Shown one piece after another: positions 41,453 to 50,839 of a stretch of 64,000 nt of DNA. The notes below the pieces were generated by a model. The model did not search any database, had not been told where the DNA came from, and was given only the letters and a program-made list of their open reading frames with translations. How positions within the stretch are numbered: the stretch's first letter is position 1; every line of letters starts with the position of its first letter. The DNA comes from Clostridium felsineum DSM 794 (GTDB lineage: Bacteria > Bacillota > Clostridia > Clostridiales > Clostridiaceae), in assembly GCF_002006355.2 (NCBI RefSeq), contig NZ_CP096980.1, positions 558,001-622,000 of the forward strand, written 5' to 3'. The position numbers and the translations under genes are program-made.

Positions 41453-42379
41453 ATGCCTCTATCTTATTATGATAAGGGAGTTATATACAAAAGAACAAAT
41501 TTTATGGGAAAAGCTATTAAGTGTTTTGAAAAATCTGTTAAGTTGGAAGCGGAAATTGCAGATAAAGCGCTTTTAGAATTAACTAAAGTATATATGAATT
41601 TCAAGGATTATGATGAAGCATATAGGTGTATAGAAAATGCAGTAAGAATCAAACCTAATTATATCAATTATTATTTTATGATTCACGTATTAAATCTTAA
41701 AAAGGTACTAATAGACGATATTTTAAAAATAGCATATGAAACTAAAGTAGACCAATTAATGTTAGTAGACATATTTTATATTGAGGGCAATTACGAAATT
41801 GTCCTCAACCTTATAGATGAAAGCTTAAAGAAAAATAGAACTTCATATAGTATTGAACTTTTAAAGATAAAAAGCCTATTGAAGTCTAAAAGATATGTTA
41901 AGTGTGAGGATTATATAGATAGCTTTCCACAAAACTATTTGTACTCTTTTAAAATCAAGATGTATAAGGCTCTTTGTTGTATGTTATTAAAAGATTATAG
42001 TTTAGCCTTTAGAACATTAGATGGATATGATTATAAAAAGCTTAGTATTTATAATAGAAAAAAATTAGAGGCATATATAAATTTTTATAATGCTATCAAT
42101 AAAATTAAAGATGAAAGTATATATGGAAATGATAAAGATTATGTATCATCAATTTTTGAAATATTAGATATATTACTTCAAGTTAAAGAACTCATATATT
42201 TTAATAAAATGAGACAGTTTGCAATAGAAATTAATTATAAAGAAATAAGCTTACAATTAGCAGAATTATATTTAGTACATGGATATATATCAGAGGCTAA
42301 AGAAGAGGTAGTAAGATATCTAAAAAATGAAGGAGAAGTTAGTGCTAAAGTTATAAAAATTCTAGGAAAATTAATATAA
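41453..42379 (+). CDS. TPR repeat protein
   Basis: The 308-residue protein is built from tetratricopeptide-like units: YDKGVIYKRTNFMGKAIKCFEKSVKLE, ALLELTKVYMNFKDYDEAYRCIENAVRI, and a weaker C-terminal set. It lacks the GT2 domain of its upstream neighbour but resembles the C-terminal TPR half of that protein, including the closing segment with YGF/HGYISEAKEEV-like helices, so it may be a partial duplicate. Four bases separate the genes; its GAGGTGATAAA site spans the junction. Probably acts with the glycosyltransferase. Confidence 0.75.
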   Translation: MPLSYYDKGVIYKRTNFMGKAIKCFEKSVKLEAEIADKALLELTKVYMNFKDYDEAYRCIENAVRIKPNYINYYFMIHVLNLKKVLIDDILKIAYETKVDQLMLVDIFYIEGNYEIVLNLIDESLKKNRTSYSIELLKIKSLLKSKRYVKCEDYIDSFPQNYLYSFKIKMYKALCCMLLKDYSLAFRTLDGYDYKKLSIYNRKKLEAYINFYNAINKIKDESIYGNDKDYVSSIFEILDILLQVKELIYFNKMRQFAIEINYKEISLQLAELYLVHGYISEAKEEVVRYLKNEGEVSAKVIKILGKLI

Positions 42380-42425
42380 AAGCTACTTTAAAAAAGTTTG
42401 ATTTTAAAGTAGCTTTTGTATTTTT
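42377..42425 (+). terminator. Terminator after the TPR gene
   Basis: AAAAGCTACTTTAAAA pairs perfectly with TTTTAAAGTAGCTTTT, then GTATTTTTTT. Confidence 0.9.
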
Positions 42426-42466
42426 TTACAGCATATTCAATTATAATATGTATAGGGGTGATTATG

Positions 42467-44641
42467 ATGTCAATAGAATTTAATAAAGATAAAAAAATAT
42501 TTCATCTTAAAGCAAAAGGGTTAAGTTATGTAATTGGTGTGTTTCAAAATGGAAAATTAGGAAACATATATTTTGGCAAAAGGATTAAAGAACTTAACTA
42601 TGATATGGAAGAGAGTTTAAATTTAAGTGCTGAAAATATTCCACTAGATGTAATGAAAAACGAATACCCAGAATATGGAACAGGGGATTTTAGAAAGCCT
42701 GCTTATCAGGTTGAAGCTGAAAATGGAACAGCTATAAGTAATTTAGAATATGTTTCACATAAAATATATAAAGGTAAGCCTGAGCTCAAGGGGCTTCCAG
42801 CTGTTTATGTCGAGGAGGATAGCGAGGCAGATACGCTAGAAGTAGTGTTAGAAGATTCTATTTTAAAATTAAAAGTAAGTCTTCTATATACAGTTTTTAG
42901 AGATCATAATGTTATAACTCGTTCGGTTAGGTTTATAAATAACGGGGAGCAAAATATAAAGCTTCTGAAGGCAATGAGTATGAACATAGATTTTGATAAT
43001 GCGGATTATGATATGCTTCAGCTTTCAGGGGCATGGTGTAGAGAAAGAAGTGTATTAAAAAGATCCCTTGTCCAGGGAAGTCAAGTAGTGGAAAGTAGTA
43101 GAGGAGTAAGTAGCCATCAACAAAATCCGTTTATAGCACTTATGAGTAAAAATTGTGATGAAGAGAATGGAGAAGTATACGGCTTTAGTTTTGTCTATAG
43201 TGGTAATTTTTTAGCAGAGGTAGAGGTGGATCAGCATTTTAAAGCTAGAGTTTCTATTGGTATAAATCCATTTACTTTTTCGTGGTTGCTAGAGAAAAAT
43301 GAGAGTCTTACTTTGCCTGAAGTAGTTATTGTGTATTCAGAAAAAGGTCTTGGAGATATGTCAAGAACTTATCATCGATTATATAGAAAAAGATTGTGTA
43401 GAGGAGTATATAGAGATAAAGAAAGACCAGTTTTAGTAAATAATTGGGAAGCAACTTATTTTGATTTTACCGAAGAAAAAATAAAGAACATAGCACAGGA
43501 AGCTGGAAAACTAGGATTAGAACTTTTTGTACTTGATGACGGTTGGTTTAAAAAGAGGAATGCCGATAATTCTTCTCTGGGAGATTGGATTGAGGACAAA
43601 AGAAAATTACCAAGTGGACTTAATTCATTAGCTAAAAGTATAAATAAAATGGGAGTATATTTTGGTTTATGGGTTGAACCTGAAATGATTTCTGAAGACA
43701 GCGATTTATATAGGCAGCACCCTGATTACTGCATGCATGTTCCAAACAGAAAGCGTTCAGCTGGAAGATATGAAAGAAATCAACTGGTACTTGATTTATC
43801 AAGAGAAGACGTGTGTGTACATGTATTTAGGATGATTTCCAAGGTGCTTAAAAGTGCACCAATTGCATATGTGAAATGGGATATGAATAGGTCTATAACT
43901 GAACTTGGATCTGAAAAGCTTCCAATAGAGAGACAAAGAGAAGTTGCACACAGATATGTACTTGGACTTTATAGAGTTATGTATGAGCTCACAAAGGAAT
44001 TTCCAGATGTATTGTTTGAAAGTTGCTCATCAGGTGGAGCAAGGTTTGATCCTGGTATGCTCTTTTATATGCCACAAACATGGACAAGCGATTGTACAGA
44101 TGCTATTGAAAGATTGAAAATTCAGTATGGAACTAGTATAGTATATCCAGCAATTACAATGGGAGCTCATGTATCTGCTTGTCCTAATCATCAGGTTGGA
44201 AGAATAGAAGATTTGATGACAAGAGGAAATGCGGCTATGTCTGGAAATTTTGGATATGAGCTTGATCTTACTAAACTTACGGAAGAAGAAAAGAAGGAAG
44301 TTAAAAATCAAGTGGATAAGTACAAGAACATAAGAAACCTAATTCAGTTTGGGGATTTTTACAGAATTTTAAGTCCATTCGATAAACCCGAAGCTTCATG
44401 GATATTTGTTAATGAGGATAAAACTGAGGCTATATTCTTTTATTTTAATGTTCTTTTAAAACCTAATATAGTTGAAAGAAGAGTTAGATTTAAGGGACTT
44501 AACGAAAATTTAAGCTATAGAATAAAAGAACTTAATGCAGTTTTTAGTGGAGAGGAACTCATGTATCGAGGAATTATTATTCCAAAGTTTAAAAAGGATT
44601 TTGAAAGTTTAATGTATAGACTAAAATCAGAAAAAAATTAA
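42467..44641 (+). CDS. Alpha-galactosidase, GH36
   Basis: The 724-residue enzyme is a full GH36 alpha-galactosidase that removes terminal alpha-1,6-galactose from raffinose-type sugars. It has the N-terminal beta-sandwich, then ELFVLDDGWFKKRNAD, FGLWVEPEMI, the nucleophile in YVKWDMNRSITE, SCSSGGARFDPGML, and the acid/base aspartate in TWTSDCTDAIERL. No signal peptide, so it acts in the cytoplasm. No sugar transporter is adjacent. Start ATG 42467 is six bases after AGGGGTG; upstream in-frame codons lie in the previous terminator. Confidence 0.93.
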   Translation: MSIEFNKDKKIFHLKAKGLSYVIGVFQNGKLGNIYFGKRIKELNYDMEESLNLSAENIPLDVMKNEYPEYGTGDFRKPAYQVEAENGTAISNLEYVSHKIYKGKPELKGLPAVYVEEDSEADTLEVVLEDSILKLKVSLLYTVFRDHNVITRSVRFINNGEQNIKLLKAMSMNIDFDNADYDMLQLSGAWCRERSVLKRSLVQGSQVVESSRGVSSHQQNPFIALMSKNCDEENGEVYGFSFVYSGNFLAEVEVDQHFKARVSIGINPFTFSWLLEKNESLTLPEVVIVYSEKGLGDMSRTYHRLYRKRLCRGVYRDKERPVLVNNWEATYFDFTEEKIKNIAQEAGKLGLELFVLDDGWFKKRNADNSSLGDWIEDKRKLPSGLNSLAKSINKMGVYFGLWVEPEMISEDSDLYRQHPDYCMHVPNRKRSAGRYERNQLVLDLSREDVCVHVFRMISKVLKSAPIAYVKWDMNRSITELGSEKLPIERQREVAHRYVLGLYRVMYELTKEFPDVLFESCSSGGARFDPGMLFYMPQTWTSDCTDAIERLKIQYGTSIVYPAITMGAHVSACPNHQVGRIEDLMTRGNAAMSGNFGYELDLTKLTEEEKKEVKNQVDKYKNIRNLIQFGDFYRILSPFDKPEASWIFVNEDKTEAIFFYFNVLLKPNIVERRVRFKGLNENLSYRIKELNAVFSGEELMYRGIIIPKFKKDFESLMYRLKSEKN

Positions 44642-44731
44642 ACTTAAGGTAGTACATTTTCTATTGTATATGAATACTATATATCAGGATGAAAAATATC
44701 CTAACTTAGAGTGTAAGGAGAAGATATACAA

Positions 44732-45553
44732 ATGGAAAATAATCAAGGAACTTCATGCCCAAGTACGTTTTGCAGTGCATCAGTCTTAAAAGCTCATACA
44801 CTTGAGCAAGCAGAGAACTGGCCTATACAGCCAGGACAATATAAAGTACCTGTAGTTCTTTCTGAATTCGTTATTCAGGTAGATGTAGAAGCTAAAGTTA
44901 AATTAAATGAACTTGCATATGAGATAAAAAGAATAGAAAAACAAGTGTTCCTTACTGAATGTAGATATGTTGGAGGAACTGATAAAGTATTCATTGAAGG
45001 GTATATAAGAAAAAATATAGAGTATGCTTCAAAACACTGTACTACAAAATCAGGTATAGGCGGTGTTATCAATGATACTACAGTTCATATTCCATTTAGA
45101 TGTGTTACAAGAGTGGAATTTAATGGAGCTCGCCCTAGAGTGTTTCCTAATCCACAGGCAGACGTAGCTAGATATTTTGATCAAAAGAGAATGGGAAAAA
45201 ATATAAGGGAAGCTGATAGAGCAAGCTATGAAATATTTAATGAGCCAGTATATTGTGAACTTGAATGGTCTGAAATATATGACGCAGATATTGATGATAG
45301 AGGATGTTCAATAGATCATTTCTTAAATGAAGAAGAATTCCAAGAATTTACTGATAAATCAGTTGTGTATATTGCAATAAAATTGCTTCAAAAACAACAA
45401 GTAGGTCATAAACATCATGATTTTCCTGGTGAAAGAATAGAAGAAGGGTTCCAAAAGGAAGAATCTCAAAAGTGTGAAACTAAAGAAATACCTGCATACA
45501 AAGGAAGAAAACCATGGAATGGAGTAATTGACAAATACAAATATAGGAAATAA
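44732..45553 (+). CDS. DUF3794-like protein, possible CsxC-type spore surface protein
   Basis: The 273-residue protein has a short Cys/Ser-rich front (GTSCPSTFCSASVLKAHTLEQ). A domain of the DUF3794/SPOCS type follows: VPVVLSEFVIQVDVEAKVKL, EIKRIEKQVFLTECRYV, VFIEGYIRKNIEYASK, and IPFRCVTRVEF. Similar clostridial proteins are annotated as CsxC-like exosporium proteins and SPOCS domains occur in SipL, so a spore surface role is plausible but not proven. The next gene is a paralogue. No signal peptide. The C-terminus is charged. Confidence 0.7.
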   Translation: MENNQGTSCPSTFCSASVLKAHTLEQAENWPIQPGQYKVPVVLSEFVIQVDVEAKVKLNELAYEIKRIEKQVFLTECRYVGGTDKVFIEGYIRKNIEYASKHCTTKSGIGGVINDTTVHIPFRCVTRVEFNGARPRVFPNPQADVARYFDQKRMGKNIREADRASYEIFNEPVYCELEWSEIYDADIDDRGCSIDHFLNEEEFQEFTDKSVVYIAIKLLQKQQVGHKHHDFPGERIEEGFQKEESQKCETKEIPAYKGRKPWNGVIDKYKYRK

Positions 45554-45560
45554 TGGATGG

Positions 45561-45589
45561 GAGGGTCAGTTATAGGCTGATCCTCTTTT
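45561..45589 (+). terminator. Terminator or attenuator between the DUF3794-like genes
   Basis: GAGGGTCAG pairs with CTGATCCTC (one G-T) around a 7-base loop, then TTTT. Confidence 0.7.
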
Positions 45590-45614
45590 AAACAATATTG
45601 GAGAGTGAAATAGC

Positions 45615-46352
45615 ATGCATAAACATAAAAAACACCATCATCATAAGCATGAAGTTGAAAAAGAAAGTATCAAAAAAATTATAAAAAAAGAAAAGGAAGA
45701 GGAACTAAAAGAAGAAAGGCTTGGAGATGATAAGGAAGAAAATGTTTCTGCAAAAATGCTTAAAGAATGTAAAAGTGATTTGGTTAAGTTTAGTATAAAG
45801 GCGGGGTTTATACCAGTACGTATGCCAGTTATAATAACTGAGGTTGTAGTAAATACAGATATAGAAAACGTTATTAAACTAGAGGGACCAATTATTAATA
45901 TAGATAGCGTGAAAAGGAGGATAAAGCTTCAGGACTGTAGACTAATTGCTGAAGCAAATAAGCTTTTTTTAAGTGGTATAGTAATAAAAAGTATTCAGTA
46001 TTCTAGAAGAAAATTAGGAGGTAATGCTTCCATAAGTGGTGAAGTTAGAAACATAACAATCAATATTCCATTTAAATGTGTTACAAGAGTAAAGTATATA
46101 GTTAAGCCTATTATTAGTGATAGGAATAGAAATTTGAAGATAGTAGATAGGAACAAGGATACCACACTTATGGAGAGTTATAGAGAAGAAGAAAAAGTAT
46201 ATTGTGAATTAGTTAGTGCTAAATTCCAAGAATTAAATATAGCAGAGAAGGATGGAGTAGAAAAGTTTAAAAGAATAAAGCAAAAAATGGTAATGCACTT
46301 AACCTTAAGGCTTGTTCAGAATCAAACTTTGTTTGTATTGAAAGGAACATAG
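45615..46352 (+). CDS. DUF3794-like paralogue with His/Lys-rich N-terminus
   Basis: The 245-residue protein repeats the domain of its upstream neighbour: MPVIITEVVVNTDIENVIKL, SVKRRIKLQDCRLI, KLFLSGIVIKSIQYSR, and INIPFKCVTRVKY. In front is a tail of about 60 residues, MHKHKKHHHHKHEVEKE and a long Lys/Glu run, probably flexible and metal- or polyanion-binding. It sits 60 bases after the first gene, with a hairpin between. Both likely belong to the same structure, perhaps the spore surface (inference). Confidence 0.7.
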   Translation: MHKHKKHHHHKHEVEKESIKKIIKKEKEEELKEERLGDDKEENVSAKMLKECKSDLVKFSIKAGFIPVRMPVIITEVVVNTDIENVIKLEGPIINIDSVKRRIKLQDCRLIAEANKLFLSGIVIKSIQYSRRKLGGNASISGEVRNITINIPFKCVTRVKYIVKPIISDRNRNLKIVDRNKDTTLMESYREEEKVYCELVSAKFQELNIAEKDGVEKFKRIKQKMVMHLTLRLVQNQTLFVLKGT

Positions 46353-46444
46353 GGGAGGGAAGGATACTTATGTTAAATATTGATTTTAAAAACTAAATAC
46401 CTTATTATATATATATTCTTTTATAAGAATTAGGAGATAATAGT

Positions 46445-49400
46445 ATGGATAAAGATGAATTGCTTCAGATATTTAACGAAAGTATTTCTGGAAAAAATGA
46501 GGCTAAAGGTAAGAGGGTATTTGAAAATGATTTGGTTTCTTCTGTAGATATTGAAAATGAAGAAAATATTATATATATAAAAGGTAATGTTATATCGGAG
46601 AGTCTTTTTAGTCAATATAATACGGAAATACAAATGGATGCAGATAGTACACAGATATTAAGTACTTATTGTAGTTGTTCTGACTATGAAAATAACGAAA
46701 CTAAATGGAATTATTGCTGCAAGCATTTGATAGCGACATTTTACAGTTCTGTAGATGAGTTATCTAAAAATGATTTGTTAAATAAGGCTAATAAACGTAA
46801 ACTTAATAAGCTTTTAGGTATTAAAGATACTTTAGATATTTTACTTGGTAATGATGATTCAAAAGAAGAGTTAAAGATAGAAGTATACATAAATAAGGAT
46901 AAATGGGACAATAGAATTTATTTTGAGCTTAAGATAGGTCTTAAATCTATGAATTCAAATAATTTATATGTACTAAAGGATATAAATACTTTCTTATTAG
47001 GCATATATCAAAACATTCCCGTACCATATGGTAAAAAACTTACACTGGATATGAAAAAGCAAAAATTGAGTGTTAAAGATAAGAAACTTGTGGATTTTAT
47101 ACAGATGATAATTAATATAGATAAGCCATTTTCATATAACAGAAAGGTCAAAAAATCTTTTATTGATGGTAAGTATGTATATGTGCCAGATTATCTTGTA
47201 AGAGAGTTTTTTCAGGTTATTAAGGAACATAGAGTATACCTAAATGAAGGCTTTGAGCTTAATTGTGATATAGAGATAATAGAAGATAAGCCACCTATAG
47301 AAATTAGTCTTAAGGATAGTTCTAAGGGTGATTATATTTTAAGTGTTATGTCTGGCATGCCAATATCCTTAAGTTCAAAAAATAATGTGTTTTTATACGG
47401 GTTAGGAGTTTATATTCCTGATTATGAATACTGTGAGAAGATAGGTCCATACTTTGAGGTATTTAATAGTTCTGAGAAGGTTAGTTTATCAGGGGAAAAA
47501 GAAGAGATTATTTTAAGAAAACTAGTTCCTAATTTAAAGAGCTTATCTAATAATGTATCTTTATCAGAGGAGATAAATAACAAAATTGTTATAGCTAAAT
47601 GTGAGTTTAAATTTTATTTTGATAATGAGGATGGGAATACTATACTTACAGTTAAGGTTAAATATGGTGCTTTTGAATTTAACATATTTGAAAACTTCCA
47701 TGAAAAGGTTATTTATAGAGATGAAAAGAGGGAAGTAGAAGTTATAGAAACATTGAGGGCACTTAGGTTTGAAAGAATTAAGGATAAATTTCTTCTTGGT
47801 TTCGGAGATGATTATGCCTTTACGTTTTTTAAAACAGAAATAGGTAGGCTTCAGAGGATTGGTGAGGTTTTCTATTCTGAAAATTTCAAAGGGATAAAAC
47901 ATATTAGTGGTAAAGGTCTAAGTGGACACATAAAAACAGGTAAGTATAATTATTTTGAAATGAAGTTTAAAATAGAAGATTTACCGCCAGGAGAAACAGT
48001 AGCAATACTTAGAGCCTTTCGAGAAAATCTTAAATATTTCAAACTTAAAGATGGAGAATTCATTGATTTAGAAGAGCTTCAACTTAAAAATTTCTTGAAG
48101 CTTATAGATTCCGTTTCACCTAAAAAACTCAAAGAGAATATTATTGAATTACCAAAAAGTAAGAGTATTTATGTAGATGAATATTTAGAGGAGAACGGAA
48201 TCAGATATATTAAAGGACAAGATGAACTAAAAAAGATAAGAGATAAATTTAAAAAAGAAAAAAGTTTGGTTTTTGAAAAACCTGATAATTTAAATGGAAC
48301 TTTAAGGGAATATCAAAGGCAAGGATATAACTGGCTTAAAACTTTAGATTACTTTGGTTTTGGGGGTATACTGGGAGATGAAATGGGACTTGGAAAAACC
48401 TTTCAGGTAATTGCCTTTTTACTATCAAATACAAACAAGAAAACTTTAATAATAGTTCCAACCTCTCTTGTATATAATTGGATACAAGAATTTGAAAAGT
48501 TTGCACCAAGTATGAAGGTGGCTGCAGCTATTGGAGCAAGGAAAGAAAGAGAATTAATAATAAAGAATATAGATAAGTGTGAAGTCATAATAACAACTTA
48601 TAACTTATTAAAGAGAGATTTAGCTTCATATGTAAAGCTTAAATTTGATTATTGTATACTAGATGAGGCTCAAAACATAAAAAATCCTCATTCTCAAAAT
48701 GCCATAAGCGTAAAGAAGATAAATTCAGGAAATAGATTTGCACTTTCAGGAACACCTATGGAGAACTCTGTTATGGAGCTTTGGTCTATATTTGATTTTA
48801 TAATGCCAGGATACCTTTATGATGAGAATAGGTTTAGTGTAAGGTATTACAAGAAACTTAAGGAAGAGCCAGCGGTGATAGAAGATCTTAATAGGCTTAT
48901 TAGGCCATTTATTTTAAGAAGAAAGAAAAAGGAAGTAGCACTTGAGCTTCCAGATAAAATAGAAAAAATAGTTACAGTGGACATGGAAAGTAAACAAAAA
49001 AAGGTTTATAGCACTTATGCAAAATATGCAGTGAGCCTAATTGAAAAAAGGGTTGAATATGATGAATTTAAGAAAAGTAAAATTGAAATACTTTCATATA
49101 TAACGCGACTTAGACAAATTTGTCTTGATCCATCCGTTGTAATGGAGGATTATACTGGAAACAGTGCTAAAATAGAAGCTCTTATAGAGGTTTTAAATCA
49201 CAGCATAGATGAAGGACATAAAATATTAGTGTTTTCACAATTTACCTCTGTACTGAAAAATATAGCCGAAAGATTTAAGACAGAAGGAATAAAATATAGC
49301 TATTTAGATGGAGCAGTAAGTTCTAAAAATAGAATAAATATAGTAAAGGAATTTAATGAAGGAAGTAATTCTGTATTTTTAATAAGCTTAAAGGCAGGAG

Positions 49401-49681
49401 GTACCGGTCTTAACTTAACCTCAGCGGATGTAGTAGTTCATTTTGATCCATGGTGGAATCCGGCAGTAGAGGAGCAGGCTTCAGATAGAGCACATAGAAT
49501 TGGACAGCAAAATGTAGTTGAGGTTATAAAGCTTGTAGCAAGGGGAACCATTGAAGAAAAGATCATAAAACTGCAAAAAGAAAAAAAGAAGCTTGTAGAT
49601 AGTCTTCTTTCAGAGGAACTTTCTACAAGTGAGATTTTTTCTGGATTAAGTGAAGAGGAAATACTTCATTTATTTAAATAA
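46445..49681 (+). CDS. SWIM zinc-finger SNF2-family helicase
   Basis: The 1078-residue protein has an N-terminal SWIM motif (CSCSDYENNETKWNYCCKHLIA, about 77-97). A large middle part of the bacterial SNF2-associated type follows. The motor starts near residue 615 with the Walker A motif GDEMGLGKTFQVIAF, the DEAQ box ILDEAQNIKNP and SGTPMENSVMELWSIFDF. The helicase C domain has VFSQFTSVL, SLKAGGTGLNLTSADVVVHFDPWWNP and DRAHRIGQ. These proteins translocate on duplex DNA and remodel nucleoprotein; the exact clostridial role is unknown. It stands alone. Confidence 0.93.
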   Translation: MDKDELLQIFNESISGKNEAKGKRVFENDLVSSVDIENEENIIYIKGNVISESLFSQYNTEIQMDADSTQILSTYCSCSDYENNETKWNYCCKHLIATFYSSVDELSKNDLLNKANKRKLNKLLGIKDTLDILLGNDDSKEELKIEVYINKDKWDNRIYFELKIGLKSMNSNNLYVLKDINTFLLGIYQNIPVPYGKKLTLDMKKQKLSVKDKKLVDFIQMIINIDKPFSYNRKVKKSFIDGKYVYVPDYLVREFFQVIKEHRVYLNEGFELNCDIEIIEDKPPIEISLKDSSKGDYILSVMSGMPISLSSKNNVFLYGLGVYIPDYEYCEKIGPYFEVFNSSEKVSLSGEKEEIILRKLVPNLKSLSNNVSLSEEINNKIVIAKCEFKFYFDNEDGNTILTVKVKYGAFEFNIFENFHEKVIYRDEKREVEVIETLRALRFERIKDKFLLGFGDDYAFTFFKTEIGRLQRIGEVFYSENFKGIKHISGKGLSGHIKTGKYNYFEMKFKIEDLPPGETVAILRAFRENLKYFKLKDGEFIDLEELQLKNFLKLIDSVSPKKLKENIIELPKSKSIYVDEYLEENGIRYIKGQDELKKIRDKFKKEKSLVFEKPDNLNGTLREYQRQGYNWLKTLDYFGFGGILGDEMGLGKTFQVIAFLLSNTNKKTLIIVPTSLVYNWIQEFEKFAPSMKVAAAIGARKERELIIKNIDKCEVIITTYNLLKRDLASYVKLKFDYCILDEAQNIKNPHSQNAISVKKINSGNRFALSGTPMENSVMELWSIFDFIMPGYLYDENRFSVRYYKKLKEEPAVIEDLNRLIRPFILRRKKKEVALELPDKIEKIVTVDMESKQKKVYSTYAKYAVSLIEKRVEYDEFKKSKIEILSYITRLRQICLDPSVVMEDYTGNSAKIEALIEVLNHSIDEGHKILVFSQFTSVLKNIAERFKTEGIKYSYLDGAVSSKNRINIVKEFNEGSNSVFLISLKAGGTGLNLTSADVVVHFDPWWNPAVEEQASDRAHRIGQQNVVEVIKLVARGTIEEKIIKLQKEKKKLVDSLLSEELSTSEIFSGLSEEEILHLFK

Positions 49682-49684
49682 AAC

Positions 49685-50839
49685 CTATTCAAGTATAGGT
49701 TTAGAGACAATACCGGGTCTTCTTACAATACATTTAACATTAATTTTAACTTTCACATGAGGATATATTTTATCCCAATTATTTTCGATAGTTTTCCAAT
49801 ATTTAGGCTTTTTTGCGTATATTTCATCACCTAAACCAAATATATCAGTTTTCAAGCTATTTTGTGAGGCGGCTAAAGTAGAGCTGACCTCTCTTTTTAT
49901 AGCGTCACTTTCAAATGCAGCTAGTTTATTCATTTGCTTATAGTGTTTCATTAAATTAATATTATCATTAGTTTCAGATATTAAGCTTTCTTCTTTTATA
50001 TTTATTTCCATGGTTAAATCATTACCGTTAATAATAGGCTTAATATTTGATTCTGAGTTTAGTATATCAAATACAACCATTTTTCCGTTTGGAAGAGACA
50101 CTCGAACAGAACCGTTTATAATCTTTCCATTGACCCACTGTAGGCCTCTTGTTTCAGAGGCATCTAAATATCCGACTAACTTATTCTTTTTAAAAACTCC
50201 AGCTCCATACAAATCAAATCTGTTGGAGAACTTTTGGTCAGGTCTGAGATTTATAAGTCCAATTGAGGCAGCATGAGATTTATTCGTTATTTGTTCTATG
50301 AAATCTAGTCTTGAATATGAAATTGAATAGCCAGTATCACGCTGCTGCATAGACATACTTCTCAATTTTTCAGCAGGTATACCTTGATCAGGAGTATAGG
50401 TAGATACAATATCTTTAGCAGTGCCTTTTGTTACAAATAGTAGACCATCAGGTCGTATATTATAGTGTCTAAAAAGTTTATCCATCATGTCACTTAGTCC
50501 ATGTTTTGCTAATCTTTCACCAACTACCACCATTCTACTATGGGAAAAGAACAAAGGTTTTCCGGAAATGATAGAAGCATTATTAAAGGCTTCTGTTATA
50601 GTATAACCCTCACTAGTGAATATATTTATGCTGGTGCTTTGGGTCTTGTTGCCGCCATTGGATTTTGGGGAGCCCTGAGTATTTAATACTTGAACTGTAT
50701 ATAAATATCTGCCATCTTCACTTAAATCTATACCACTGCAAAGCACTAAGGATAATTCATTTAATTGAGTCTTTATTCTAGCACATCCTGATAATGGTAC
50801 AATGCATAATATTAAAAAAAGAGAAATTATCTTTTTCAT
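49685..50839 (-). CDS. Spore germination receptor C subunit (GerAC type)
   Basis: The 384-residue lipoprotein has a lipobox at VPLSGCARIKT. The Ger(x)C pattern follows: ELSLVLCSGIDLSEDGRYLYTVQVLN, GYTITEAFNNASIISGKPLFFSHSRMVVVGERLAK, and a C-terminal domain ending with YPHVKVKINVKCIVRRPG. It is the third gene of a germination receptor operon on the minus strand. Its ATG overlaps the stop of the B gene by one base (TAATG). In clostridia the A, B and C subunits form the inner-membrane complex that senses germinants. The order resembles gerK operons near bdhA in C. acetobutylicum. Confidence 0.93.
   Translation of the reverse strand: MKKIISLFLILCIVPLSGCARIKTQLNELSLVLCSGIDLSEDGRYLYTVQVLNTQGSPKSNGGNKTQSTSINIFTSEGYTITEAFNNASIISGKPLFFSHSRMVVVGERLAKHGLSDMMDKLFRHYNIRPDGLLFVTKGTAKDIVSTYTPDQGIPAEKLRSMSMQQRDTGYSISYSRLDFIEQITNKSHAASIGLINLRPDQKFSNRFDLYGAGVFKKNKLVGYLDASETRGLQWVNGKIINGSVRVSLPNGKMVVFDILNSESNIKPIINGNDLTMEINIKEESLISETNDNINLMKHYKQMNKLAAFESDAIKREVSSTLAASQNSLKTDIFGLGDEIYAKKPKYWKTIENNWDKIYPHVKVKINVKCIVRRPGIVSKPILE

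Noticed and set aside
46370..46396. Eight-codon ORF behind AGGGGAGGGAAGG
   Set aside because: Strong site but trivial product; possibly a relic of a third DUF3794-like gene, not supportable.
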